Part shown: positions 36,371-45,522 of the stretch, piece by piece
How the letters are laid out: every line of letters starts with the position of its first letter
How positions within the stretch are numbered: position 1 is the stretch's first letter
Assembly: GCF_032268605.1 (NCBI RefSeq)
Contig: NZ_CP130318.1
Coordinates: forward strand, 177,501-240,000
DNA: 62,500 nt
DNA from: Paenibacillus aurantius
GTDB lineage: Bacteria > Bacillota > Bacilli > Paenibacillales > NBRC-103111
Reading direction: 5' to 3'
Notes under the pieces: generated by a model
Told to the model about the DNA's origin: nothing
Seen by the model: only the letters and a program-made list of their open reading frames with translations
Databases searched by the model: none
Made by a program: the position numbers and the translations under genes

Positions 36371-36649
36371 ATGGATCATGGAAAAGTAAAGCGTCAGGAG
36401 ATCAAAATGCTGAACCGGAAGCTGCTCGAAATTTCCGGAGTAATGAACGTGGAGAGCTTCGACAGCGAGGAGTTTCTGCTGGAAACGGAATGCGGCTTCT
36501 TGACCATCAAGGGACAGAATTTACATATAAAAAATCTTAATCTCGAACAGGGCCTGGTGGCGATCGAGGGCTTGATCAACGAGCTCGGCTATGTGGAAAC
36601 GAACGCCCAGGGCAAAACCAAAGGACTTCTCGGAAAGCTCTTCAAGTGA
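36371..36649 (+). CDS. yabP: YabP, sporulation protein
   Basis: The 92-residue YabP-family protein (DUF1429-like) contains LNRKLLEISGVMNVESFDSEEFLLETECGFLTIKGQNLHIKN, matching B. subtilis YabP, required for spore development from the mother cell. The ATG at 36371 follows GGGGGAC. Stop overlaps the GTG of yabQ. Confidence 0.93.
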   Translation: MDHGKVKRQEIKMLNRKLLEISGVMNVESFDSEEFLLETECGFLTIKGQNLHIKNLNLEQGLVAIEGLINELGYVETNAQGKTKGLLGKLFK

Positions 36650-37230
36650 CCCTTCAGACTCAATTCGTGACGATGGGCATGATGTTCCTGAGCGGTCTGG
36701 CTCTCGGAGTCGTCTTCGATACCTACCGTGTGCTGACTGGGCAGCTGCGGATGCCGCTCTGGCTTATCTCCCTTTTCGATCTCGTGTATTGGGCAGGATC
36801 TACCCTATTCGTCTTCCGGATGTTGTACTACAGCAACCAGGGAGACCTTCGGTTCTATGTGTTTCTTGGACTGGCCGTTGGGGTAACTTTTCATTATTGG
36901 TTCCTGAGCCGGCCGGTCATTCGGCTTGTGCTGCTGCTGATCAAGCTGGTTAGGTGGCTGGCCCGGATGATCCGCCGTACGTTTGAGCTGGTGGTGGTCA
37001 AGCCTATTATCCTGCTCTACCGTCTCGTTAAGATTCTGGCCGGATTTGTGTTGGTGCTGGCTGTTTTCCTGTACCGAATTGTGATACAATTGCTTTATCC
37101 TATATGGAAATTGCTGCGGTGGATGACTTCTCCTTTATGGAAGAGGTTGTCATGGCCGCTTTGGATGAAGCGTTGGTTGACAAGAAGCCGAGAATGGGTA
37201 GCCGGCATGATCCGGAGTTTATTTAAATGA
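36646..37230 (+). CDS. yabQ: YabQ, sporulation membrane protein
   Basis: The 194-residue protein has three or four transmembrane segments (first at FVTMGMMFLSGLALGVVFD) followed by an Arg/Trp-rich amphipathic region ending KRWLTRSREWVAGMIRSLFK. It matches YabQ, needed for spore cortex assembly. GTG start at 36646 overlaps the yabP stop by 4 nt. Confidence 0.93.
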   Translation: MTLQTQFVTMGMMFLSGLALGVVFDTYRVLTGQLRMPLWLISLFDLVYWAGSTLFVFRMLYYSNQGDLRFYVFLGLAVGVTFHYWFLSRPVIRLVLLLIKLVRWLARMIRRTFELVVVKPIILLYRLVKILAGFVLVLAVFLYRIVIQLLYPIWKLLRWMTSPLWKRLSWPLWMKRWLTRSREWVAGMIRSLFK

Positions 37231-37250
37231 TTCAGGAGGTACTGCCCGAT

Positions 37251-37574
37251 ATGCCGCAAACTCAGAACAAGCCTGCAGCCAAGCCCTCTAACCAAGGGGC
37301 TCGACGGAGATCCAAGGTTTTCCTGCTGGTGCTCGTTGCGGTATTCGCGTGGGGAGCGGTAAAAGCTTTCGACCAGTTGGGCAGAATCCAACAGAAGAAC
37401 GCGGAGCTCGTTGAGCTCAAAGGGAAGCTGGCCGAGGCTACGAAGGTAAACGATGATGTGAAGCTGGAGCTGAAGCGGCTGCAGGATCCGGAGTATCTTA
37501 AGGAGCAGATCCGTAGCCAGCTCAACTATTCCGAAGCGGGAGAAACGGTCTTCGAAGTGCCAAGAAGCCGCTGA
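37251..37574 (+). CDS. divIC: DivIC, divisome protein
   Basis: The 107-residue bitopic protein has a cytoplasmic N-terminus, one membrane segment (VFLLVLVAVFAWGAVKAF), then an extracytoplasmic coiled coil (KNAELVELKGKLAEATKVND through RLQDPEYLKEQIRSQL). DivIC forms the FtsL/DivIB/DivIC complex at the division septum. ATG at 37251 is chosen, with AGGAGGT 10 nt upstream; an ATG at 37227 overlaps the yabQ stop but lacks a ribosome site. Confidence 0.9.
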   Translation: MPQTQNKPAAKPSNQGARRRSKVFLLVLVAVFAWGAVKAFDQLGRIQQKNAELVELKGKLAEATKVNDDVKLELKRLQDPEYLKEQIRSQLNYSEAGETVFEVPRSR

Positions 37575-37587
37575 CCCTGCGGCTTTG

Positions 37588-37616
37588 TTGACCTCCTATG
37601 ACCGATCGGTTATAAT
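37588..37616 (+). promoter_or_regulatory. Sigma-A promoter of yabR
   Basis: TTGACC (37588-37593), 17 bp, TATAAT (37611-37616). Confidence 0.85.
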
Positions 37617-37663
37617 CACCATAGCCAGTCTTTTATTTATTAAGAGGAGGAACATAAGACTTT

Positions 37664-38209
37664 ATGGCCATTGAAGTGGGCACCAAGTTAGAAGGTAAGG
37701 TGACAGGCATCACTCACTTTGGAGCTTTCGTTGAGCTTCCGGAGGGAGGCACCGGCCTTGTTCACATCTCGGAGATCGCCGACAACTACGTTAAAGATGT
37801 AAACGATCATCTTAAACTGAACGATAAAGTTCTGGTAAAAGTGATCAATGTGGACAAAGACGGGAAGATCGGATTATCGATTAAGCAGGCTGTCGACAAG
37901 CCTGTGGAAGAAAGGCCTGCACGACCGGAAAGACACGGTGGCGGTTTCGGTGGACGCGAAGGTGGCTTCAACCGGGGCGGCGGAGATCGCCCAGGCGGAC
38001 CGGGTGGTTTTAACCGCGGAGGCGGAGATCGCCCAGGCGGGTTCCGGGGAGACCGCGGCGGACGCGGATTCGGCGGCAAACCGGCATTCGGTAAACCTTC
38101 CTTCGAAGACAAAGTCTCCAAGTTCCTCAAGGATAGCGAAGAGCGCATCTCGTCTCTGAAGAAGAACACGGAAGGCAAGCGCGGCGGAAGAGGCGCAAGA
38201 CGCGACTAA
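37664..38209 (+). CDS. yabR: S1-domain RNA-binding protein with RGG tail (YabR-like)
   Basis: The 181-residue protein has one S1 domain (residues 1-75: VGTKLEGKVTGITHFGAFVEL, TGLVHISEIAD) followed by a glycine/arginine-rich region (about 90-150) with a repeated RGGGDRPGG element, and a helical, basic end. The S1 part matches B. subtilis YabR (general stress protein 13-like). The RGG tail, common in RNA-binding disordered regions, is longer than in B. subtilis and has a nearly exact internal nucleotide repeat (AACCGGGGCGGCGGAGATCG type). Confidence 0.9.
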   Translation: MAIEVGTKLEGKVTGITHFGAFVELPEGGTGLVHISEIADNYVKDVNDHLKLNDKVLVKVINVDKDGKIGLSIKQAVDKPVEERPARPERHGGGFGGREGGFNRGGGDRPGGPGGFNRGGGDRPGGFRGDRGGRGFGGKPAFGKPSFEDKVSKFLKDSEERISSLKKNTEGKRGGRGARRD

Positions 38210-38226
38210 TTCATAGATACGGCTGA

Positions 38227-38252
38227 CCGCAGCTAAGGCTGCGGTTTTTTTG
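38227..38252 (+). terminator. yabR terminator
   Basis: CCGCAGC-TAAG-GCTGCGG then seven T. Confidence 0.93.
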
Positions 38253-38318
38253 TGGTCCGATCCGCTCTTCGCTTGGCAGGGAAGAAGAGGGCGGCCAATC
38301 TCCGCTGGTAACCGGAGC

Positions 38319-38347
38319 TTGACTTTGGACGAACGGTGGTATATACT
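38319..38347 (+). promoter_or_regulatory. Sigma-A promoter of tRNA-Met
   Basis: TTGACT (38319-38324), 17 bp, TATACT (38342-38347); the tRNA begins 12 nt further on. Confidence 0.85.
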
Positions 38348-38359
38348 CTCTTTTGTTAT

Positions 38360-38436
38360 GGCGGCGTAGCTCAGCTGGCTAGAGCGTACGGTTCATACCC
38401 GTAAGGTCGGGGGTTCGATCCCCTCCGCCGCTACCA
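38360..38436 (+). tRNA. tRNA-Met (CAT), elongator
   Basis: 77 nt with acceptor GGCGGCG pairing with CGCCGCT, D-loop AGCTCAGCTGGCTAGAGC, anticodon loop TTCATAC (anticodon CAT), T-arm GGGGGTTCGATCCCC and encoded CCA (38434-38436). It is almost identical to the elongator tRNA-Met that lies before spoIIE in B. subtilis. An initiator tRNA would lack the first A-U/G-C pairing pattern seen here. Confidence 0.95.
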
Positions 38437-38450
38437 TATCGATATCAACC

Positions 38451-38477
38451 AGGCACCCTCAGGGGTGCCTTTTTTGT
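38451..38477 (+). terminator. tRNA-Met terminator
   Basis: AGGCACCC-TC-AGGGGTGCCT then six T. Confidence 0.9.
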
Positions 38478-38700
38478 TGTTCCGGTTAAGAGGAGGGCCT
38501 TGACCGGAAGCCGGCAGGACGCGTTTCCATCAGTCGGCAGACTGCTGCCCATCAGGTGGGGGATTCCGACACAAGGAAGCGGCAAGTTCGGCTAAACCGG
38601 CTGCTGCGCGATTCCGCAAAGTTTGCTTTTTCAAGCGGTTTTCATAGAGCGGATGAGGGGTCCCGGGCTTGGACGCAGGCCGCGCGGGACCTTGGCTTTT

Positions 38701-38766
38701 TGTCGGAAATTTCTTGGACTCTACTACGGTTATCTGACAAACTTTCTGCTAGATTCCATCTATAAT
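38701..38766 (+). promoter_or_regulatory. Spo0A-type promoter of spoIIE
   Basis: TATAAT (38761-38766) lies 21 bp after a -35-like CTGACA (38734-38739). Spo0A-activated sigma-A promoters such as spoIIG and spoIIE characteristically have 21-22 bp. A 0A-like TGACAAA (38735-38741) overlaps the -35, and TGTCGGA is at 38701-38707. The rest of the 38478-38802 gap shows no gene. Confidence 0.65.
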
Positions 38767-38802
38767 GGGGAAACACTAATCGGGAAAAGGCGGTGTTTCG
38801 TA

Positions 38803-41295
38803 ATGGAGAAGCAGAGAGTATGGAACCGAATGGAATTGGCGATGGGGAATTGGACGCAAGGGGTTCAAACCAGTATGAGAAAGGCAGCCAAAGAAAACCG
38901 GCTGGTGCAAACCTGGGTGGCGAAGAAATGGGCTTTTTTGTTAGTGGGGATGGCCTTTCTCTTGGGCCGGGCTACGATCCTCGATCAGCTGTCCCCTTTC
39001 GCCATCGCTTTTTTCGCCGTCGTTTATTACATCCGCAAGGACCTGGTGCCCTGGGTCGGGCTTTCGGTGGTGGCGGGGAGCCTGCTCTCTCTTCACTCCC
39101 ATTCCGCCTACCTGGCGGCCGAGCTCGCGGTTTTCTTGCTTATTCAGAAGGGAATGGAGAAGTACGAACGAACCGAGATCTCCTACGTCCCGATCATGGT
39201 GGGGATTACCACCTTCCTGGTGCAGGTTTTCGCGTATCTCGTGAGTATGGACATGACCTGGTTCACGTTCGCCATGTCGGGAATCGAGGCTCTCCTCAGC
39301 TTCGTCTTGACCCTGATTTTCATCCAGGCCCTGCCCGTCTTCTCCTCCACCCGCAAAAATTACGTGCTGCGTAACGAGGAGGTGATCTGCCTGATTATCC
39401 TGCTCGCCTCCGTCATGACCGGAACGGTAGGGTGGACCATCGGGCCCGTGTCGGTGGAGCACGTGCTGTCCCGGTACCTCATACTCCTGTTTGCGCTGGT
39501 GGGAGGAGCTCCCTTGGGGGCATCGGTGGGGGTGATCTCCGGGATGATCTTAAGCTTGGCTGACGCCAACGCCGTTTACCAGATGAGCCTGCTCGCGTTT
39601 GCGGGGATGTTGGGCGGCTTGATGAAGGAGGGAGGGCGCATTGCCGTAGCACTCGGCATGCTTCTCGGCTCGTCCATTCTCTCTATTTATATCGGAACGC
39701 AGGCAACGGCCATGAATTCGACGTGGGAGTCGGCGGCCGCCGCGGTGCTGTTCTTCCTGACAGGCAAATCGATTCTCGGGACCTTGGCCAAGTATGTGCC
39801 GGGCACCCAGGAGAACATGAAAACGCACTACGATTATGCGAGACGGGTGCGTGATATAACGGCGGGGCGCGTGGAGCAGTTCTCGGAAGTGTTCCGCCAG
39901 CTCTCCAAGAGCTTCAAGCAGATGACGAATGACAATCCGGAAGCCAAAAGGGAGGCGGAAGTCGAGCATTTCATGAACGAGGTGGCGCAGAAGGCGTGTG
40001 CTTCCTGCTTCAAGCGGAAGACCTGCTGGAACAGCCAATTCTACCAAACCTATAAATATATGACGGAGATGATGTCAGCGGTTGAAGCGGACGAGGGGTT
40101 CGCGAAGCATGAAATTCCGGCGGAATGGAAGAAGGCCTGCTCGAAGACGGAGCAAGTGCTCCCAATCATGAAGCAGCAGTTCAGCCTGTTCCAGAACAAC
40201 CTTCAATGGAAAAAGCAGATTCACGAAAGCCGGCAGCTGGTAGCGGACCAGCTGATCGGAGTCTCCCAGGTGATGGAGGACCTGGCCAAAGAGATCAAGC
40301 GGGAAGGGCAGGAGCTATTCCTGCAGGAGGAACAGATTCGTCACGCCCTGGAGGAGCTGGGGCTGTCGATTCAAGGAATCGACGTCATTTCACTCGAAGA
40401 AGGGAATGTGGAAATTGAAATCATCCATCAATATGTCAAAGGCTTTGACGAGTGCCGCAAAATCATCGCTCCTCTTCTCTCGGATATTCTGGGCGAGACC
40501 ATCACCGTAAAAAAGGAGCATAACGCCGAACGAGGCGACGGCTTCGGGGTGGTCACCTTCGGGTCCGCCAAAACGTACGAGGTGGAGACCGGCGTGGCCG
40601 GCGCCGCCAAAGGCGGGGATCTGCTTTCGGGAGACAGCTTCAGCACCGTGGAGCTTGGGAACGGCAAGTTCGCGGTGGCGCTGAGCGACGGCATGGGCAA
40701 CGGGGAAAGGGCCCGCGAGGAGAGCAGTACGGCGCTGACGATTCTGCAGCAGCTGCTGCAGTCGGGCATGGATGAGCGGCTCGCGATCAAATCGGTGAAT
40801 TCGGTTCTAATGCTGCGCTCGTCCGATGAGATCTTTGCTACTGTGGATATGGCCTTGATCGACCTGTACAGCGCCCAGACGACCTTCATGAAGATCGGAT
40901 CGACCCCGAGCTTCATCCGCCGGGGGAATGAGGTCATTCCCATCACGGCGAATAACCTTCCGGTCGGCATCCTGAAGGAGATCGAAGTGGACCTGGTCAG
41001 CGTGCAGCTGCAGCCGGGCGATATTCTGATCATGATGACGGACGGAATCTATGATGCCCCGGGCTATGCGGTGAACAAGGAGCTGTGGATGAAACGCGCG
41101 ATTCAGGAAATCGGCGCCGACGATCCGCAGGAAATCGCCGACTGCCTGCTGGAGCGAATCGTGAGGCATCAGCACGGCGAGATTACCGATGACATGACGG
41201 TTCTCGTCGCACGCATTGAGCGGTACCAGCCCGAATGGGCAACTTTCCGCTGGCCGGGCATGGCCCGGATCGAGCGGCCTAAGGTGGTGAGCTGA
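38803..41295 (+). CDS. spoIIE: SpoIIE, stage II sporulation phosphatase
   Basis: The 830-residue protein has an N-terminal membrane domain of about ten segments (about residues 40-330), a central oligomerisation/FtsZ-binding region with a Cys cluster (CASCFKRKTC), and a C-terminal PP2C phosphatase domain from about 590 with LSDGMGNGERAREES and MMTDGIYDAPG. It dephosphorylates SpoIIAA to activate sigma-F in the forespore. ATG at 38803 follows AAAAGGCGGTG; the frame extends 60 codons upstream across the promoter and is not used. Confidence 0.95.
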   Translation: MEKQRVWNRMELAMGNWTQGVQTSMRKAAKENRLVQTWVAKKWAFLLVGMAFLLGRATILDQLSPFAIAFFAVVYYIRKDLVPWVGLSVVAGSLLSLHSHSAYLAAELAVFLLIQKGMEKYERTEISYVPIMVGITTFLVQVFAYLVSMDMTWFTFAMSGIEALLSFVLTLIFIQALPVFSSTRKNYVLRNEEVICLIILLASVMTGTVGWTIGPVSVEHVLSRYLILLFALVGGAPLGASVGVISGMILSLADANAVYQMSLLAFAGMLGGLMKEGGRIAVALGMLLGSSILSIYIGTQATAMNSTWESAAAAVLFFLTGKSILGTLAKYVPGTQENMKTHYDYARRVRDITAGRVEQFSEVFRQLSKSFKQMTNDNPEAKREAEVEHFMNEVAQKACASCFKRKTCWNSQFYQTYKYMTEMMSAVEADEGFAKHEIPAEWKKACSKTEQVLPIMKQQFSLFQNNLQWKKQIHESRQLVADQLIGVSQVMEDLAKEIKREGQELFLQEEQIRHALEELGLSIQGIDVISLEEGNVEIEIIHQYVKGFDECRKIIAPLLSDILGETITVKKEHNAERGDGFGVVTFGSAKTYEVETGVAGAAKGGDLLSGDSFSTVELGNGKFAVALSDGMGNGERAREESSTALTILQQLLQSGMDERLAIKSVNSVLMLRSSDEIFATVDMALIDLYSAQTTFMKIGSTPSFIRRGNEVIPITANNLPVGILKEIEVDLVSVQLQPGDILIMMTDGIYDAPGYAVNKELWMKRAIQEIGADDPQEIADCLLERIVRHQHGEITDDMTVLVARIERYQPEWATFRWPGMARIERPKVVS

Positions 41296-41344
41296 AATGG
41301 TTAAGTGCATAGGGAGCTCCAATCGCAAAGCCATGATTCCGCGA

Positions 41345-41370
41345 GCCCGGGAGCCAAGCGGGCCTTTTTG
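41345..41370 (+). terminator. spoIIE terminator
   Basis: GCCCG/CGGGC stem then five T, about 50 nt after spoIIE. The rest of the 326-nt gap (41296-41621) holds a second terminator-like structure (near 41440-41480, GTACCG/CGGTAC type) but no gene. Confidence 0.6.
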
Positions 41371-41621
41371 CCGGCAGCCGGAATACGGATGGTCCGTGTC
41401 GTTTGCCCAAGACGGGGGCGGATGACCGGCTGCTTAGGTACGCCCTGTAACCGGAAGGGCCCTTTCGGTACGGGGCTTTTGCGTTTTCTCGGAGGTTTAA
41501 ACTCTCTCAACTCCGGCCAAACTGATAGAGTAGCCAATGGTTGATGGGTTGATTCTACAGGGAAAAACGGCCTGCGGGCCGGGCAGCCATTGGCCGACAC
41601 CGGTAACGGGAGAGGATAAGC

Positions 41622-42389
41622 ATGAAACAGATTCTATTAATTACGGACGGTTGCTCCAACGTAGGCATCAGTCCTGTGATAGCGGCGGGACACGCCTTGT
41701 CCGAGGGCATAGTGGTCAATGTGATCGGGGTAATCGATCAAGGGGAGATCGGAGTGCTGGGCTCCGAAGAGATCGGCGAAATCGCGAAGGCGGGCGGCGG
41801 GATTTCCCGAATCGTGCCTTCGGTTACCCTTTCGCATACGGTACAGATGATGACCCGTCAGACAGTGGCGCATACGATCCGCCAGGCGGTTAACGCGGAG
41901 CTGAGAGAAATTATGGGCAGCGGGGATGTCGGCGAGCTTCCTCCTCCGAAGAGAGCCAAAATCGTGGCCGCCATGGACGACCTAAGCGAAACGGCTCCTC
42001 TGCAGGTGGCCCTTCTGGTCGATGCCAGCGCCAGCATGAAGCCGAAGCTGGGTGCGGTAAGAGAGGCTGTCCGCGATTTGATGGCAAGCCTTCAGGCCCG
42101 GGAGGGGAAGAGCGAGCTCTCGGTGTTCCACTTTCCGGGACGGGATTCCAGTGAGGAAATCCGCATGGATGCGGACTGGACGCGGGAGCTTGCAAAAATA
42201 CCTAACTTATTTTATAACTTAAACATGAAGGGGACGACTCCGACGGGCCCTGCCCTTCTGCACACCATCCGTCACTTTAAGTCCGGCGGGGGCGGAGGGA
42301 GTTTGCCAACTGTCGAGGACGGACTTCAGCTGGGGTCCCCAGGTATGGAAAACGGCGAGGACGGGATGCTCCGTGATTACATCGTTTGA
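41622..42389 (+). CDS. yabS: YabS, von Willebrand factor A domain protein
   Basis: The 255-residue protein has a VWA domain with MIDAS-type LLVDASASMKPK (near residue 130) and an N-terminal VWA-like half beginning ILLITDGCSNVGISPVIAAG. It matches B. subtilis YabS. It pairs with the kinase YabT immediately downstream (17-nt overlap), suggesting a joint role in sporulation; the biochemical activity is unknown. Confidence 0.88.
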   Translation: MKQILLITDGCSNVGISPVIAAGHALSEGIVVNVIGVIDQGEIGVLGSEEIGEIAKAGGGISRIVPSVTLSHTVQMMTRQTVAHTIRQAVNAELREIMGSGDVGELPPPKRAKIVAAMDDLSETAPLQVALLVDASASMKPKLGAVREAVRDLMASLQAREGKSELSVFHFPGRDSSEEIRMDADWTRELAKIPNLFYNLNMKGTTPTGPALLHTIRHFKSGGGGGSLPTVEDGLQLGSPGMENGEDGMLRDYIV

Positions 42390-43284
42390 CCGGCGGCTTC
42401 CGTCCGGGCATGTTCTGAACGGAAAGTGGAACCGCAACCGATACGAAGTGGTTCGCAGACTGGGCTCCGGAGCGAACGGGGCGGTGTTTCTCGTCCAGAG
42501 AGAGAAGACCGAGTATGCGCTTAAAATAGGATTCGACGCCGTCGACCACCAGTCGGAGATCAACGTGCTGGCCGATTTGTCCGGCCGGGAGGGCGCGTTC
42601 TCCGGTTATTTGAAGGATGTCGACGACGTACTCATAGAAGGGGAGACCTACCCTTTCTACGTCATGAAGTATGTAAGAGGCGTGAGCCTTCGCGATTATG
42701 TGAGGCTTAAAGGGGCTGACTGGCTCAGCTTGGCCGGCCTGCGCCTCTTATCGCGACTGAATGAACTACATAAGCAAGGGTGGATTTTCAGCGACCTGAA
42801 GGCCGATAACGTCCTTGTCTCCGGCTACGGGGAGGCCGAGCTGGTCGATTACGGCGGCGTTACGGCGAAGGGGCGGGCGGTCCGCCAATTTACGGAAATC
42901 CATGACCGCGCCTATTGGCATGCGGGCAGCCGGACGGCGGACGAAGGCTATGATCTGTTCGCCTTCGCGGTGTTGTGCCTGCAGCTGGCTGCTCCGGACG
43001 CCGCCTGCTTCTCCAGCCGGATGCTTCCGCAGAACCGGAGCGTGGAGGTTCTTCTGGAGGAGGTTCGGCTTCAGCCGGCCTGCCGCCCCTATCGGGACTT
43101 CCTCCGCAAGGCGCTGCTCGGCCAATTTCCGTCATCGGAGCTGGCGCGCCAGACATGGAAGGACGCGGTATATGGGATAAAGGAGAAGCCGGCCGGGGTC
43201 GTTAGGTCCTTGAGGTGGCTGCATGCCGGCTTTGCCGCTTCGCTTGGGATAGGCCTGTGGGCCTTTTATCTGTATCTAACCTGA
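42373..43284 (+). CDS. yabT: YabT, membrane-anchored Ser/Thr kinase
   Basis: The 303-residue Hanks-type kinase has a glycine-rich loop RRLGSGANGAVF, the catalytic Lys in YALKIG, the loop IFSDLKADNVLV (S in place of the usual H-R-D His), DYG in place of DFG, and a C-terminal membrane segment (ASLGIGLWAFYLYL). B. subtilis YabT phosphorylates RecA and AbrB during spore development. GTG at 42373 inside yabS is the best start, with a weak GAGGA site. Kinase loop variants match YabT. Confidence 0.88.
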   Translation: MITSFDRRLPSGHVLNGKWNRNRYEVVRRLGSGANGAVFLVQREKTEYALKIGFDAVDHQSEINVLADLSGREGAFSGYLKDVDDVLIEGETYPFYVMKYVRGVSLRDYVRLKGADWLSLAGLRLLSRLNELHKQGWIFSDLKADNVLVSGYGEAELVDYGGVTAKGRAVRQFTEIHDRAYWHAGSRTADEGYDLFAFAVLCLQLAAPDAACFSSRMLPQNRSVEVLLEEVRLQPACRPYRDFLRKALLGQFPSSELARQTWKDAVYGIKEKPAGVVRSLRWLHAGFAASLGIGLWAFYLYLT

Positions 43285-43305
43285 AGGTCGGGAACGAAGG
43301 AAGGG

Positions 43306-44736
43306 ATGGACGCCATGGACCTGGTCGGCAGGGTAGAGCGTTTTATTAAGGAAGAGAAGCTTCTGAAGCCAGGGGATAGCGTGGCCGTGGCCGTGTCGGG
43401 AGGACCCGATTCGGTGGCGCTTCTGCATATCCTCTTTTTGCTGTCTCCCGTCTGGCAGTGGAAGCTTCTCGTTGTCCATGTCAATCACCGGTTTCGCGGG
43501 GAGGAATCGGACCGGGAGGCAGATTATGTCCGCTCCCTTTCGGCGCAGTTCGGCCTTCCTTGCGAAGTCGGAACTATCGATGTACCCGAATACATACGGC
43601 TTAGCGGCAAGAACGGGCAGGAGGCGGCCCGCGAGAAGAGATACGCCTTTCTCTACGAAGCGGCAAGGAGGAATGGGGCGGAAGCGGTGGCGCTCGCTCA
43701 TCATGCCGACGACCAGGCGGAGACCGTCCTTATGCGGGTTTTGAGAGGAACCGGCATTTCGGGGTTAACCGGAATTCCTACCCGGCGGCCACTAAAAAAA
43801 ATGGAACTTATCCGCCCGCTCATCCGTATAACCAAGCAGGAGCTTGTGCAGTTTTGCCGGGACAGGGGCTTGTCCTACTGTTTTGACAGCAGCAACGCCG
43901 AGCGCAAATACACCCGCAACCGGCTGAGGCTTGAGGTCATGCCCGTCCTGGCCGGCTATAATCCCCGGATCGTCGAATCCCTTACCCGTTTGGCCGAGGT
44001 GGCCGGCGTGGAGGACGACTATTTGGAGGGGCAGGCGAAGGAAGCTTTTGCCCGGCTTGTGACGGTCGAAACCGGTGAGATGCATTTCTCCCGCGAGGAT
44101 TTTACGGGGCTCCATCTCGCTTTACAAAGGCGATTGATTAAACTAATATTAAATTATCTTGCGGGGGAAAACGGCTCTCTTGACTTTATCAGGATGGAAT
44201 TAATCCGTAAGGCAGTACTTCAGAACAAGACGACGACCCTCACTCTGGATGTGAGCGAACGGCTGGTCATGGTCCGGGAGTACGACCGGATCCGGCTTAC
44301 GGAGCGTCGGGAACCCCCGGGTTCTTTCTATTATATAGTCCCGGAGCCGGAGGGTGATTTGTTTATCCCGGAAGCGGGTATTAGTTTGAGGTATAAGGTC
44401 CTGAACGATCGGGAATCCTTGCCCGGGAGGAAGGAACCGTCAACCGGTTACGCAGTGTTCGACCTGGATGCTCTCCACGGCCCCCTTGCGGTTCGCAGCC
44501 GCCGGGAAGGAGACCGGATGGCCATTGCCGGGTTAAAGGGATCCAAAAAAGTAAAAGATATTTTCATTGACGAGAAAGTGCCTCCCCGCCTGCGCAGCAG
44601 CATGCCGCTGTTGGTGGATGCGGAGGACCGGATTTTATGGCTGCCCGGCTTGAAGCATTCGGAGTACGCCCAAGTAACACCGGGTACCACCCGCTATCTC
44701 GTCATGGAACGGATTCCACGCAAGCTGGACGGTTGA
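43306..44736 (+). CDS. tilS: tRNA(Ile)-lysidine synthetase
   Basis: The 476-residue enzyme converts C34 of the CAT-anticodon tRNA-Ile to lysidine. The PP-loop SGGPDS is at residues 31-36, with HVNHRFRGEESDREADYV and LAHHADDQAETVLMR. The C-terminal TilS domain follows (LAVRSRREGDRMAIAGLKGSKKVKDIFIDEKVP). Two ATGs, 43306 and 43315, share a GAAGGAAGGG site; the second has the better spacing. Confidence 0.94.
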   Translation: MDAMDLVGRVERFIKEEKLLKPGDSVAVAVSGGPDSVALLHILFLLSPVWQWKLLVVHVNHRFRGEESDREADYVRSLSAQFGLPCEVGTIDVPEYIRLSGKNGQEAAREKRYAFLYEAARRNGAEAVALAHHADDQAETVLMRVLRGTGISGLTGIPTRRPLKKMELIRPLIRITKQELVQFCRDRGLSYCFDSSNAERKYTRNRLRLEVMPVLAGYNPRIVESLTRLAEVAGVEDDYLEGQAKEAFARLVTVETGEMHFSREDFTGLHLALQRRLIKLILNYLAGENGSLDFIRMELIRKAVLQNKTTTLTLDVSERLVMVREYDRIRLTERREPPGSFYYIVPEPEGDLFIPEAGISLRYKVLNDRESLPGRKEPSTGYAVFDLDALHGPLAVRSRREGDRMAIAGLKGSKKVKDIFIDEKVPPRLRSSMPLLVDAEDRILWLPGLKHSEYAQVTPGTTRYLVMERIPRKLDG

Positions 44737-44761
44737 CGTAATGTAAATTTCGGCCTATTCA
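44733..44761 (+). promoter_or_regulatory. Candidate sigma-A promoter of hprT
   Basis: TTGACG (44733-44738), 17 bp, TATTCA (44756-44761), overlapping the end of tilS. Confidence 0.45.
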
Positions 44762-44787
44762 TAGGATATCAAGTAGGAGGGTTATCG

Positions 44788-45324
44788 TTGCAGAGGGATA
44801 TACAGGAGGTACTTTACAGCGAAGAGCAAATTCAGGCTAAGGTGAAGGAGCTCGGGCAACAAATCAGCCGCGATTTCGAAGGCCGCAACCTTTTGGTGAT
44901 ATGCGTGTTGAAGGGTGCGTTTATCTTCATGGCCGATCTGGTCAAGAACGTCACCATTCCGCTCGATCTTGATTTTATGGCGGTTTCGAGCTACGGGGCG
45001 TCGACCAAATCCTCCGGAGTGGTCAAGATCATCAAAGATCTGGACGTGCCGGTGGAAGGACGCGATGTGCTTATTGTGGAAGACATCATCGACAGCGGCC
45101 TTACCTTGAGCTATCTGATCGATGTTCTGGAGAGAAGAAATGCGTTATCCGTTACGGTAGTGGCGCTCTTCGACAAGCCGGGACGCCGGACGGTCGACCT
45201 GGAGCCCGATTATAAGGGCTTTACCATACCCGATGCGTTTGTCGTCGGATACGGGCTCGACTTCGCCGAGAAATACCGCAATCTTCCGTTTGTCGGAGTG
45301 CTGAAGGAAGAAGTTTATTCCTAA
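44788..45324 (+). CDS. hprT: Hypoxanthine phosphoribosyltransferase
   Basis: The 178-residue enzyme salvages hypoxanthine and guanine. The PRPP-binding motif VLIVEDIIDSGLTLS is at residues 94-108. TTG at 44788 has TAGGAGGG 6 nt upstream. It follows tilS and precedes ftsH, a conserved trio. Confidence 0.95.
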   Translation: MQRDIQEVLYSEEQIQAKVKELGQQISRDFEGRNLLVICVLKGAFIFMADLVKNVTIPLDLDFMAVSSYGASTKSSGVVKIIKDLDVPVEGRDVLIVEDIIDSGLTLSYLIDVLERRNALSVTVVALFDKPGRRTVDLEPDYKGFTIPDAFVVGYGLDFAEKYRNLPFVGVLKEEVYS

Positions 45325-45460
45325 AGCTTCGTTCGTATACGGTCCTCTGTTTCCTGGGTTGGCGAGGTTCTTTTCCCGTGTCTGATCCGACATGGGCAGA
45401 GGGGCAGCGAGAGGGCTGTAAAACCGTTTTCCGGCCGCTTCCTGCGGGCGTTCAGTTCAG

Positions 45461-45490
45461 TTGAGAAGCCAAGATAGGCTGTGGTAAAAT
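45461..45490 (+). promoter_or_regulatory. Candidate sigma-A promoter of ftsH
   Basis: TTGAGA (45461-45466), 18 bp, TAAAAT (45485-45490). Confidence 0.5.
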
Positions 45491-45522
45491 AAAACAAGTT
45501 GCCGCATGAGAGGAGGTTGGGG